A stretch of 64,000 nt of DNA from Wolfiporia cocos (lineage: Eukaryota > Basidiomycota > Agaricomycetes > Polyporales > Phaeolaceae), in NCBI GenBank assembly GCA_029448655.1, contig JACCLO010000010.1, forward strand, positions 496,001 to 560,000, written 5' to 3'. Every line of letters begins with the position of its first letter. The stretch's first letter is position 1. The notes below the pieces were generated by a model, which saw only the letters and a list, made by a program, of their open reading frames with translations, had not been told where the DNA came from and did not search any database. Positions 51,832 through 63,377 of this stretch are shown here, piece by piece. Position numbers and translations under genes: made by a program.

Positions 51832-53394
51832 ATGTCTGCCATTCCCCCCAACGCCACTATCCATCAGGGCAACTACAAGTGAGTGGACCTCGTGTGGTTT
51901 TCTAATAGCTTCTGATGATATGGTGCAGTCCACCCCGCTTATACTTTCAATATACAGTTAGCGGTCAGTATGCAAAGTTAAATACCTTCCTAGTTTCCTG
52001 ACATTCATTTACTCGTCATATATGAGCATATAATCACTGTGGATCAGGAGATACTGTATACCTGGCGCTATAGGAGGTCGGCGGCGACTATCATCCTACT
52101 AGTAAATCGATATCTTCTGCTAAGTCTCGCCATCGTCATGGTTTTGGGTTCGTTTATACCGGTAAGATACAGATCATTTTGCTAGGATGGACGCTAAAGA
52201 GCATGACGCAGAGGTCTGGCAATTACTCCTAAATTTGATTGACGTCACTGATAGTTCCAAATAGCACAATCTGTCCCAAGGTATCTGCAGCGACTGAGGT
52301 CATTCAAGCCCTCCTTCTGACAATTGGATCAGGTAAGCTGCATACAATCCCGTGTAGATCTTCCAGCAAGATACTATGACGAGCCATAGGATTCTCTGCT
52401 ATACGGATCCTGGCAATTAGTGCACGGAAGGCACGGATAGTGGCATTTATATGTGGCATGGTGCCTGTAGCATTCACAGTGGTACGGGACTCGGTGCATA
52501 TATTCTTCCACGGCTAATTCGATCTTTGTGGGAGTATTATGCAGTCTCGCAAGCACAGGAACAGACCCAGGAATATATTTTAGACTGGCCGGAGCAACTG
52601 TACTTTGCCAGCTTTACTCCCAAGGTCTGCGCGGTCCTCGGTACTGTGTCAAGTGACTCACAGTCAGTGTCATATTGTGGCGACAGCCATATCCAAACTG
52701 ACCTCCAACAGGGGTAAGCCTTGATCATCATGCTTGTGAGACAAGATATGATGTATCTTGCATGCAGGCTATATTTTACGCATCGGTGCAATCATATCAG
52801 ATCTTCTTGTTATTATCGCAACATGGGTTCAGGCAATCCGGGTCAACAGCATCAGTGGTATAAACTTTCGACGTTCCTTATTTGCTTTATTCCTCCGAGA
52901 TGGTGAGTTTCAACTCTCAAGATATCACCCATGACGATATTGATCGAGAAACAAAGGGACTGCATATTTCTTGTGTGTTAGCATCTTGCTCTAATTATCA
53001 TCGCTCATATAGAATAGGGTGCTCGTTACGGCCAATTTGATCCAACTACTATTCGGATTTCCCATTATGGAGAATGCAAGTTCTCGTTATTCCAACAAGG
53101 CGAAATTCTTACTGTTGTTCTGTAGATCTCTGGAGCGGAAATGTCATATCTCTGTTGGCTGTTAGTATTTCTGTAGCCGAGTTCCATCTGAGCCATGTAC
53201 TAACTGACCTCCCTAGCTTCGCAACTGGTATCTTGACTTCAAGATTCATCTTTAACTTGCGTCAATTTGCAAATGGCTCAGACGCAGGCACCAATCCCGG
53301 GTGTAGCTCGGCTATGAGCATTGATATTGGCACACAGCCTAGGCTTCCATCCAACGCAGATTATGTAGAGGGAAGCATTATGGGCAATATCTGA
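51832..53394 (+). CDS. DUF6533-type membrane protein, copy 2
   Basis: Starts MSAIPPNATIHQGN at 51832; core LLVIYEHIITVDQEI, LYTWRYRRSAATIILL, VNRYLLLSLAIVMV; then ICPKVSAATEVIQALLLTIGSG, an intron gtaagctgc ... ccatag near 52332-52394, and further membrane segments; tail FATGILTSRFIFNLRQFA ... GSIMGNI. A TGA at 53392-53394, where copies 1 and 3 read on (GASLDHGF), removes the last 30 or so residues. The same stop-after-HG problem as in copy 1 is seen near 52515. The intron near 52373 is the empty counterpart of the site where retrotransposon B landed in copy 1. Confidence 0.6.
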
Positions 53395-53814
53395 GCTTCA
53401 CTTGATCATGGCTTTCCGGATGAGAGCAGTGCTGACAATGAATATGGAGACTGCGATGAAAATCATCAGACATTAGCAATCCATTACTAGATGCCTCGGT
53501 AATGTGCAATACGCTGCTGTTTAGATAACCTCAGACTTATGTTGCCACGACGGCGGCGCGCATATGGCTCGTGTGACACGTACCTATAGAAGCCCTCTGA
53601 GCGCGGGGTGAACTTCTAGTGTAGGATAGACGAACGTATGTAGAGTACAAACTGCCGGCGAGCCTCAATGCTCGTGTCGGCTTAAATATCACTACGGATA
53701 AATACCTCAGTCCACTAGCTTGCCTCGTCGCCATGCGTGCGCCGGCCGCGAATCCCGAAGTGTAACAGTAACTTGTCGCGGGACTCGTGCGTGAGCACGG
53801 CCGCGGAGGCACGC
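53395..53814. other. 3' flank of DUF6533 copy 2
   Basis: Continuation of the former C-terminal coding sequence up to about 53490, then GC-rich sequence without a recognised gene. Confidence 0.4.
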
Positions 53815-54270
53815 ACGGCGGCGCGGCGTTGCTGGCAGCAGGCATCAGCTCAGCGCCGCCGTTCTGTCACGATACGGAGTGTAGCACTCACGAAAAGCAG
53901 GCGAAGCAATTCTCAGTCTTCTGCGGCGTCGATACGGAGCGACAATGGGTTGGCGGGAACTGAGACTGAGTGGGACTGGATTGTGGCTGCACGACCAGGA
54001 CAGACGCCGGCGTTCAGGCGTCCCGGCAATGTCCGCAGTGAAGGCTTGAAGCTTCAAAGCTTGAAGTGCTGAGCGTGCGTACGAGCACTGGCACCCACTC
54101 CGCTTACTCGCCGATTCATCTTGATATGTTTGTACTGTAGACTGTGGGCTGACTGAAGCCTCGGTTGCATAGCTTAGAAAAGCATCGTGCAAACGATGCA
54201 CAACTTGAAGGAGGCGCCGCTCGCCGCCGGCCACGGCGGTTCTTGTGCGCTGCGGGTGGCGTCTGAGAGC
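53815..54270 (+). repeat. Duplicated block, copy 2
   Basis: Second copy of the block at 50930-51345, with small insertions (for example ggcgaagcaattctcag). No gene recognised inside. Confidence 0.65.
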
Positions 54271-55004
54271 ATTCGTTTTTCTATATCGACATCTATTCCG
54301 AGATTTCACTGTATGTCCAACATCTTTAGAGGTATAACATCGCACTGGCACACTGAGCTACATGATATATTGCAACGTGCGATACCCCGACGAGATTTCG
54401 ACAGGACGTTCTAGATACACCCGTCAATAGCCCAACGACATTGACCATGAGAGCGGCATACTGTCAGTACATCCTCGGGGCACTCTCATTAAACACATCA
54501 TTTGGCCATGATCATCCCTAGTTGGTTCCAGCGCGACTTAGACATAGACTTGTTCATTGATATTGTTGGCCAACCTGTGCTTGCCGCAGCCGCCCGCTCT
54601 ATTTTACAAATACGTGCTTTTCCACCTCTGCTATGAGGCTGTGCTTCACTGAACTTGACACTCACTAATCAGGCCACGTTACAGACTCCGGGGCGAGGGT
54701 TTATATGCACTAGAATCCGTGATGTCGTGGACGATAGTCTGCAGGATCTCGTAGAAAGAGTGATAATAACAAGTAGGCACGCTATCGTGATGTTGGATGT
54801 TGATACTCGTCCTCACCGGACAGTCATTACGGTGCGCATCTCTCCACATGGTACCTCACCTCTGAATATATGCTCCCATATTGGATGCTTGTCGCCATTG
54901 TCGGTGAGGTTGGTTGATCGACTATTTAGCTATCGCCATTCACTCTGGGATTGACACAGCTAAGACACTACACAGCCTCGATCAACAACAGCTGCGGATC
55001 CTAT
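54271..55004. other. Intergenic, no gene recognised
   Basis: A 99-codon open stretch at 54655-54954 (with DVVDDSLQDLVERVIITSRH) has no recognised similarity and weak support. Confidence 0.3.
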
Positions 55005-55935
55005 TGTCACAAGCCAATTTCAAAGCCTAGTAGAACACCCTAGGTTGACACCCCATTCACGCCATAAGCACGCTACAGCACTCTATCCGAGCCCAGCTGG
55101 AATCCCACGGCAACGCTAGTAGAAGCCCTCCGCTATACAGGACACTACGGGCACTAGCAGGCCACCAGCAGTCTAACCCTAAACTCAGTCCAAGCCCTGG
55201 CAGCAAGAACCATACGCTGCCTAGTCCCTAAACCCCGGAGTCACGAACCAATCCCTAGAGTCCAACAGGCTACGATAGCACGACGGTATGCCTTGTACAA
55301 CCTCAGGCTAAACCGCCACCGCACACTACGCTATACGCCAACTAGGGGCACGGTCTACACTCGCACGTGACCCAGAACACTAAACCTAACACCTCGCGTC
55401 CCTACCGCACGGACACTCGCCATTACTGGCACAGACACTATACTATACCCCGTACGCACCCTGACCTACGAGTACATCAGGCAGGGATAATAACCCCAGG
55501 CTCTGCACGACTGAGAACCCTACCAGTCACAGAGCACTATACCCCGATGGCGGCAGACCACGCCCGATCACGGACTTAGAACCCCGCCATTACCGGCGCA
55601 CCTACGATCGACGAGAACCACTGATCGAACCCGACCGATTGGCTACTCATTAGATCCGCCCCTTATACGCTACGTCGCCATGGACATCCTCGCATACCAG
55701 CGCTCCGATGCCATTACCGGCCCGTAGCTCATAGCCAGTTAGATACCAGTACGTAGAGGCCTCTGAGCCACCGTACACAAACATGTACAAATAGTTTAGG
55801 AGTATATATGCCAGACAGTCTGAGCGTAAACCTCAGACTTATCTTGGCCTTTGACGGCTAGTGTTCCCGGGACTAGGAAGGCGCCTTTGAGCGAGCCCCC
55901 TTCCCCCGGTTGAGTGCTAGTTGTTGCTTGTGTCA
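55005..55935 (+). repeat. Long solo LTR, sister of 16489-19014
   Basis: Starts TGTCACAAGCCAATTTC and ends TGCTTGTGTCA. Shares with 16489-19014 the repeated ccattactggc motif, the region gacttagaaccccgccatta and the end region. TATA-like gtatatatgcc near 55802, then hairpin 55817-55839 (AGTCTGAG / CTCAGACT). Flanks cctat and gaaag do not match, so the copy may have been formed by recombination between elements. About 930 bp. Confidence 0.65.
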
Positions 55936-56496
55936 GAAAGGCATATAATACATCATGTAGCACAAGCGCCTAGCGTCGCTCCAAAGCCCGACTCGGCACG
56001 ATACTGATATAGTCAACGGTACATCTACACATGTAGTTCATTGTGTATATGTAACAAATCTGTATCTTGGCTGACAATTGGTCCTAAGCTTATAGATATG
56101 ATGCTCTTCTATGACTATAGACAGCTGCGTCGCACTATGTATGGCCACACATTGCCGTGTGCGGCCCATGACCTTCTCGCTATAGTATCAGAGTTCCATA
56201 ATAAAGGGTATACGTGATAAAGTGTTTGCTTGTAGAGTGCAGTGCCTCCCTTGTATTTTGACCACGTTATACCGATTTTTCCCACTGCCGCGATCACTGA
56301 TAGCGCTTATAATAAGTGGCTCGTTGGATTACGATTGATTATAACATGATTATTTTCTCGAGCCTGGATAAAAAACGACATTTACGCTGTTTTCACTTCA
56401 GCCACCAGATTATAATCACCTCCTACGATTCGCCCAACATCAAAAGTCTCTGTAACTGCGGGTGACGCTTTAAATCTCAAAGCAAATTTCTTGATA
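55936..56496. other. Intergenic, no gene recognised
   Basis: AT-rich sequence between the LTR and the truncated DUF6533 copy 3. No domain or repeat assigned. Confidence 0.35.
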
Positions 56497-57524
56497 CGGT
56501 GCATGGAAGACATGGATAGTGGCATCTATTGCGTTTATATGTGGCATGGTGCCTGCAGCACTCCCAATAGTATGGAACTTATGCAAATATTCTTCCAAGG
56601 CTAATTCTATCTTCTTGGAAGTTGGTTGCAGCCTTTCAAGCACAGGGAATGATTCAGATAGTAAACACATTAGAATTGGAGCAATCATACTTCACCCCCA
56701 AGGTTTGCACGGCCATCGGTGCTGTATCAAGCTATAGGTTCAGAATGTCAGTGTCATATTGTGGTGACAACCATGTCCAAACTGACCTCCAACAGGGGTA
56801 AGCCTTGATCATCATGCTTGTGACAAGATATAATGTTCTGTGCATGCAGCCTCGTATTCATGCATCGGTGCAATCACATCAGATGTTCTTGTGATTATCG
56901 CAACATGGGTTCAGGCAATCCGGGTCAACAGCATCCGTGGCATAACCTTCCGACGTTCCTTGCTTACTTCATTCCTCAGAGACGGTGAGCATTTCAACTC
57001 TCAAGATCTCACCCGTAGCGATGTTGATCGAAAATGAAAGGGGCTGCATATTTCTTGTGTGTTAGCATCCTGCTCCAATTACCATTGCTCACATCAAATA
57101 GGGTGATCGTTACGGCCAACTTGGGCCAGCTACTGGACATAGGTATCATTGGGGAGGATGTAAGTTCTGATGGTTCCAACAAAGTGAAATCCTCACTGTT
57201 GTTCTGTAGACCGTTGGGGGGAAACATCATACCTCTGTTGGCTGCGAGTATTTCGGATGTCATCTGACAGGTGCACTAACGAGCCTCCCTAGCTTCGCGA
57301 CTGGTATGTTGACTTCAAGATTCATCTTCAATCTGCGTTAAGTCGCAGATGGTTCAGATGCAGGCACCAATCTCGGGTATAGCTCGACTATGAGCATCAA
57401 TCTCAGCACACAGACTAGACTCCAATCCAATGCAGACTCTGTAGCGGGAAGCATTATGGGCAATATCGGAGCTTCACTTGACCACGGCTTTCCAGATCTG
57501 GACGATATTAACAGCTCTATTTGA
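56497..57524 (+). pseudogene. DUF6533-type membrane protein, copy 3, 5'-truncated
   Basis: Begins abruptly in the segment corresponding to AWKAWIVASIAFICGMVPAAL and lacks the start and the DUF6533 core. The next stretch is open here (LPIVWNLCKYSSKANSIFLE), unlike copies 1 and 2. Later segments AITSDVLVIIATWVQAIRVN, LTSNRVIVTANLGQLLDIG and the tail (NLR, GSIMGNIGASLDHGFPDLDD) follow in order. Truncation at the left end suggests a rearrangement during duplication. Confidence 0.6.
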
Positions 57525-60170
57525 CGGAGAGTACAGCTCCAAAGCGACAGGCTCGAACATGCTATTATACTACCGTGTGGTGAACTCGTCGTGCCAATTC
57601 TAGTCCGTATGACCTGCTAGCTGCCGACGAGATACTTATAGAGGGGATTGGTGCAGGAGGGCCGCCTGATACTACGAATTGATCGTATACTGAGACTAAA
57701 CTGACATGCTGAAAGTCTTGCATTTACTCAACTTACTGTATAGAGTAAGGGAGGGTGATTACTGGCCCGGGTGTGCTGACCGGGACCGAGCGCCGTCTGC
57801 AGCATGGTGGTGAGGCGGGCTATGGAGCTATAGGGCAGCTATTGATCGTAACTCTCATGCTAATTTGCATCGGACCGTGCTGCCGTAGTTTGCTGCTGCA
57901 ACCTTCTCTGTGTCAAGTTTCAGCTGTAACCGAAAAACATCAGGAGGAAAGTTGTCAGGCTGGTCACCCATGTCGGGATATACCCCTGAATCTTGAGCTG
58001 GATGCTAGATATGAATAATCGGAGTGCTAACATGACACGCCACCTACGGTCATGATGGATCACCCTGCAGGTACTAATTAGTCATTTTAGCAAAGTGCCA
58101 GCAAGACGCTGTCAGAACTTTTTCTACCAGCATTTTTGGGACGATGAACTTGACGAAATGAGCTTCTCCTTGCATATTAGATGGAGTCTCAACAATCTAT
58201 GGCCTGCACGATTCATTGAGATTGGCGGGATCATATTCATCTTCGTTGCTGACTAACACAGGGTCCTTCTTAGAAAGTCAGCGTCTCCGTATTCACGTAG
58301 ATCTCCGATCGGATCAGTAAGGACCCAGGCCTCTATTTAGGCCTGAGGCTTAAAGCCTAAGGCCTGACCAGCCTCAATCCAGAAAAATTACAGGCGACAC
58401 GGAGCAGCATAAGCTGAAGCAATCACACTCAGGCCTCGACCTAGAGATTCGAGTGCTCTACCATCATTTTGATTGTGACATGTCAGCCACGAACAACGAG
58501 AATGACGAGATTCTCGGCGGCCACGGGTACCTTGGGTGCTCAAATATCCGGTGGAGCGGATGCGGGCTTTTTCATTCGTTGTCAACAGCAGTGCGCAAAC
58601 AATCATGGAGCTGCAGCACTTGCCTCACGCACCAGATGGGTTTGGCGCGCCGCACGGCGTATTAGGTTAGGCAAATCAATAGATAGTTGTGACTGGTTTC
58701 ATCAATATAATTATTATTGATGCATTGTATAGGTGTTGGAACCTCCCGTGCTGGGAGATTCCACGCCTATCACGCCATGTGATCGAGTTCATTGAATGGG
58801 CCTACTGAGCTGGTATCAATGACGGCAAAGCCATCGATCTTATTGACAGATTACAGTAACAAAATACTGGCATAGTGCTTCTCATGTTATCGACGCTTAT
58901 GTAGAGTAGCGATAATACGTATCGCATATCAACATACCAAAGAGATCTGATGCACGGATCCAACTGCCACGATCAGGATTCATGTCCCTAAGAACATTGG
59001 AGCACGCTTCTCTTTGAATACCTCCAACACTTCCGTGCGGTCCCTAGTTGTCGATAAGTCGGGCTACGGTGCCTGTGACTGATGTCCAGGCTGCCCCAAG
59101 CTAACGATACACTGGCGACCGCGTCTTTTCTCATCGGACAAATATCGTTTTGAGTGGTGTCCAATAGCTTCGAGGACACATGCCAGATGCGAGAACTTCG
59201 CTAGTAGACGTGCAGTGTCCCGGGTGAGAAGTCAATCACTAATCTTGTGTTCCTACATGTACCACCCCGAGCTACCATTCCTAGCAGGGACTTGGCTGTT
59301 TTCATTGTTCGTCGCATCAGATTTATTTCCATTGCGTTAGCTTGTGGTGACATTTACAGAGACACAGGGAATGTCAGTGCTAGATTGATGGGAGGTTGCA
59401 GCGAAACCTGGCAGTTCCAGTTCGTGAAGGGGTAACATTGCGAGGGCAAGTACGGCATCAAGAGATTGGGAACATTGAACGTATCCGTAGATTCGGCTCG
59501 ATGGTACGCGATGTTGCAATCTGAGGTTTGCGGCCGTCGCGGCCGCACGGAGGTCCGAGCGGGCAAGCTAGCAGGGTAGTGAGCAGGGCGCGAGCAGAGT
59601 GGCTCGTCGCCAGTTTGACCCACCTACCCTACACAGGAGATTCGGCCCTGCGGCCAAATTTCCACACGCGAGGCAGTGAACGGACCATCTCGCATGAATG
59701 AGACATTCGGATAGAGAGATGAACTGATTCGGCGTTTGCCTCGGCGCCTCGGCGGTTGGCGTTTCGGAGATCAAACCGGATCAGACTTGAAATTTGAAGC
59801 CAATCCATCTTGCCACAGCTGCCACAGGTGCCACAGGTTTCACGGCAGCCACCGGGCTCCTTGCAGCGAGAGATCAATCCCAACTCGGATGCGTTACTGT
59901 TTTCCTGTGTTTCTCCCCCGCACAGCAGACGAAAGGCACCAGCCGGCAGTCGCAGCCAGCGCTGCGGTCGGCGGGGATGCCCCGACAAGCAGGTGTTCCG
60001 AAGATATCAAATCTGACATATCTTCCGCAAGATGTGGGATATGAGTGGTCAGATAATTTGCAATCAGGACTCCCTCATAAAGTGTCCCCGAATACTGTGT
60101 TGGCCTCTGTCGAAGCACACTTCCCTCGAGCAATTCCATACTACTCACAGCGATTCGCACACATTGACTC
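57525..60170. other. Gene-poor stretch, nothing firmly recognised
   Basis: Several open stretches of 60-100 codons (57755-58018, 58388-58720, 59629-59988) without recognisable domains. A palindromic cluster of aggcct / aggctt motifs lies at 58329-58372 and a small hairpin ctccc / gggag near 58748. No transposon ends identified. Confidence 0.35.
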
Positions 60171-61700
60171 ATGCTGTCTCAGAGTGTTCTACCATACTCC
60201 GATCTTACAATCAGCCGTCCGCTCGGGATCATGGAATACCTCTGGCTCTCATCGCGCGGTATACGCGGTTTCGTGGATATGTTCACTGTCGTCGCTCTCG
60301 AATGCACTGATCATCATATCACTCACCAAGACATCGAGGCTGCTTTCTCCATCATCCGGCTCCGACACCCATTGCTGGGGTCCAAATTATCACGGACATC
60401 GTCGTCTTCACTCCCAGAGCTCACGTATGCAGCCCCGATGACCGATGCGCATGCTATCAGGGAAGCCAGAGCAAACCTAGAGTTTGGTACCTTTCACGAT
60501 CGCGACGAGGCGATGTCAACGCTGCGCGAGCGTGGAATCAAGTCTCCGATTGATACTGCAATCGACGTTCGCTCCTCACTATCCTTCACTGTCTGGTTAG
60601 AAGGGGTTGGCAGCGCTTCTGGACAATACGTGATTGCATTGCTCATCCCCCACTTCATCACCGATGCCCGGCGCAAGTTGGCAGTGCTTCATGAAATGAT
60701 GGAGCTTCTTACAACTCCCGAGAGGTTGCAGTCGGAGCTAGTCCAGCTTTGCGCTACTGCAGCCATCTCAGTCCAGTTGCCCGCACCCTTGGATAGCAAA
60801 GTGCCGAATCTTAGCATGTGTAGTGATGACGAGCTCAGGAAGGCTAGAGAGGTATTTGATGAGCTGACAAAATTTGCACTGATGGTGTGTCGACGAAACA
60901 CTACTACACAAAGTCCTCGCACTGACACAGACCACCAGCCCAGGTCAAGATTGGTTCCTGACGGGACGTCTGATGAGGACAAATATACGGGCCGCGCTTT
61001 GCATCACACTTTCTCCCCCGATCAGACGACGAGCATCTTGCGTGCCTGTAAGGCACAAGGTGTGACGATCACCTCACTAGTCCTATCGGCTATGGCCTTT
61101 GCCACTTTACCCCGCAAGGATGCGCAACGAGTCGACAACCAAACCACATCCAACCCTGATGACGATGCTCATTACTTCCATGCGACAGTTGTTGTGGACT
61201 TGTCCACTCATTTGCCGAAGTCGCCTAGTGGGGGAGACAATGTCTGTCTATGGGTAGGCGCTTCCCCCGTGTTCATGCAAACACCCGGATCCTCCACCGC
61301 GGAGATTGATGCCATTTGGGGTGTCGCGAAGCAGTGCAGAGAGCGCCATGCTGCATACTTGCAGTCCCCGTACTTCTGGCATTTCCATGAGCTGTACGCA
61401 CCTATGACTATGGCGCCATGGAACCCCATACCTGAGGGCAGAGCGCTCCTACCTGCCCTTAGTAGCCTTGGGGATTGCAGCAACCTGTTACCCTCTAGCA
61501 GCGGCATCAATATTGTCGACATCGCTTTCTCCGGCACGGTTAGCCCCGAGCTCATCGTAGCCGTCGTTTGGACATACAAGGGTAGGCTAAACTACCAGCT
61601 AAGACACAACGCGTCGCGTACCACGCCCACCCTCGTAGATCCATTCTTCGAACGAGTCGTGGAAATTCTGACGCAAGCGAGCCTCGAGGACATCGCGTGA
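60171..61700 (+). CDS. CoA-dependent acyltransferase / condensation-like protein
   Basis: 509 codons, no intron, start at 60171 (MLSQSVLPYSDLTISRPLG). The fold signs are those of the chloramphenicol-acetyltransferase/condensation superfamily: the N-terminal SRPLGIMEYLW motif (compare RxLGxxE in fungal acetyltransferases), the DIEAAFSIIRLRHPLLGSKL helix, and the active-site HxxxD as H161-FIT-D165 in LLIPHFITDARRKL. A C-terminal segment NIVDIAFSGTVSPELIVAVVW and a final helix FFERVVEILTQA match the usual end of such proteins. Length fits fungal alcohol or trichothecene-type O-acetyltransferases (450-520 residues). Substrate is not deducible. There is no neighbouring synthase or oxygenase to suggest a biosynthetic cluster. 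It is the only uninterrupted, host-like ORF of good length in the window. Confidence 0.65.
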   Translation: MLSQSVLPYSDLTISRPLGIMEYLWLSSRGIRGFVDMFTVVALECTDHHITHQDIEAAFSIIRLRHPLLGSKLSRTSSSSLPELTYAAPMTDAHAIREARANLEFGTFHDRDEAMSTLRERGIKSPIDTAIDVRSSLSFTVWLEGVGSASGQYVIALLIPHFITDARRKLAVLHEMMELLTTPERLQSELVQLCATAAISVQLPAPLDSKVPNLSMCSDDELRKAREVFDELTKFALMVCRRNTTTQSPRTDTDHQPRSRLVPDGTSDEDKYTGRALHHTFSPDQTTSILRACKAQGVTITSLVLSAMAFATLPRKDAQRVDNQTTSNPDDDAHYFHATVVVDLSTHLPKSPSGGDNVCLWVGASPVFMQTPGSSTAEIDAIWGVAKQCRERHAAYLQSPYFWHFHELYAPMTMAPWNPIPEGRALLPALSSLGDCSNLLPSSSGINIVDIAFSGTVSPELIVAVVWTYKGRLNYQLRHNASRTTPTLVDPFFERVVEILTQASLEDIA

Positions 61701-62852
61701 GCTTGCATGGCGTTGGCTTTGATTACTTGGTGGCATTTGGTCGTTATATCGATAAAGTAAATCGGATATCGAGTATGGCACTTATTTTTGTTCGTATCCT
61801 GACCCCTATTACGTGTGTAGGTCTTGCTGGGCTTTGTAATACGTTATGTTCTCGACTGCCAAGAGACTTTAACGGCTACCTGTGTGAAGTTTTTAAGATG
61901 AATGTGGGTGCGCACATGATTGAACTCGAACTACCCATACTGAAGGTTACGTAGTATGGCATGAATGGTCTCCGCAGAACGTGTAGTAGTTACATCAGGC
62001 CGATGGCACTCGGACAGTTAAAATATGGGCAACGATTCTCTCTGATTTACAAAGTAGTCTCGCAGATCATTTTCTCACCGATCCTCACAATATCCATCGG
62101 CAAAGCTCATATCGAAGTTCTGCACCATATACGCCCGACGATCTGTGCGGCCCTTCGTATTACAATGGGCTCATAAAGCTTCACTGATGCGGAAGTAATT
62201 TCATCATGGATGCGCAGGCTGAAGAGGCGGCTGGCGATTGGTAATACGAGAAGGAAAGGGCTGCTATATTTGGGATGCAGATGCGTTGCTCGCTCTACCG
62301 GGAAGAAAAGCTTTCATGCCAATACGCCAAGAGAAAACTCTGCTTGAAGAGATGGAGTCTGCGGCGGAGCCCCGATCAGTCGCACCTGAAAAGAAATGCA
62401 AGCATGTGACCGCTTGGGCCGACGGCGCAAGTCGTTCGATGCGTCGCATTCTACGTTTCATAGATGCGGAGCGGCCTGGAAGACGGCAACGCCACACGTT
62501 CATGTCGATTGAATCTAGAGTGAAAATGTATATGTAGCACAACAATTGCTCACAATTGCATCGGTTCTGTACATTGTATCATTACTGAGGTCTAAGATCA
62601 GTGCTGAAACACTACGGAGTGAACAAGGCGATAGCGCAGGAAACATCTGGTTCAAGATATTTCAGATGCATCGAGCCACTCAGCATCCTCGCATTCGTAT
62701 TGCCCCAGCCACTTTCTGATATTAAATCGCGTCTTTTTAAAACGTGCCGATAGCGATTAATCATGTCAGTGCTCACGCACATGGGTATCAATAGATCATG
62801 GAGCACCTGTATCATAATGGCCCGGGCCCCATATTACACATCGGATAAATGA
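61701..62852. other. Intergenic, no gene recognised
   Basis: A 99-codon stretch at 62238-62537 is open but has no recognised similarity. No repeat ends seen. Confidence 0.3.
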
Positions 62853-63300
62853 GCGTCATTTACAGAGCATCGCGTAACTTGTATTGCGCATTCTGCACCG
62901 GAGTTTTGACAGATGGTATCTAAGAGTCGAGATGGAACTATATCCGAAAGGTATTTGCATTCGCATTCTCGTCTTGTTTTGAGTCTCAGCATAGCTGAGT
63001 GACCCGCATCTGAGTGTATCATGCGTGACATTCGTACGTAAATGCACATCTTCCTCCGTATCCAGTAATAACAAACTCTCAAAGGTACAACACGTTCTCA
63101 GGAGCATTTGATTCTCGATATGATCCGAGTTCGTCTACGACAGTGCGATTGCCATATTTGTTGTAAGCGCGATGCGTGCAGTGGTATGAAGATAACAGGT
63201 ACGCTATAAACCTTCAAAAACAGCTATACGTGTGTAGTATCTCACCTGAAGATGTCATGTAGACAGATGCGTACAGCCATCTAAATGTAGATTGCCGCCT
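62853..63300 (+). repeat. Duplicated upstream region of DUF6533 copy 4
   Basis: Counterpart of 51383-51800, diverged but alignable by eye over most of its length. Confidence 0.55.
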
Positions 63301-63322
63301 GGAGTGAACGTCTGCGATCAGG

Positions 63323-63348
63323 CCAATCACCCTTTCCGTGGCTATATA
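63323..63348 (+). promoter_or_regulatory. CCAAT and TATA boxes of DUF6533 copy 4
   Basis: ccaat at 63323-63327 and tatata at 63343-63348, followed 30 bp on by the ATG at 63378; the same layout as before copy 1. Confidence 0.55.
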
Positions 63349-63377
63349 GCCCGAAGCATATCTTCAGGAAGCTAGCA

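Noticed and set aside
59794..60441. 215-codon frame overlapping the acyltransferase start
   Set aside because: It overlaps the better supported frame at 60171 in another phase and shows no recognisable domain.
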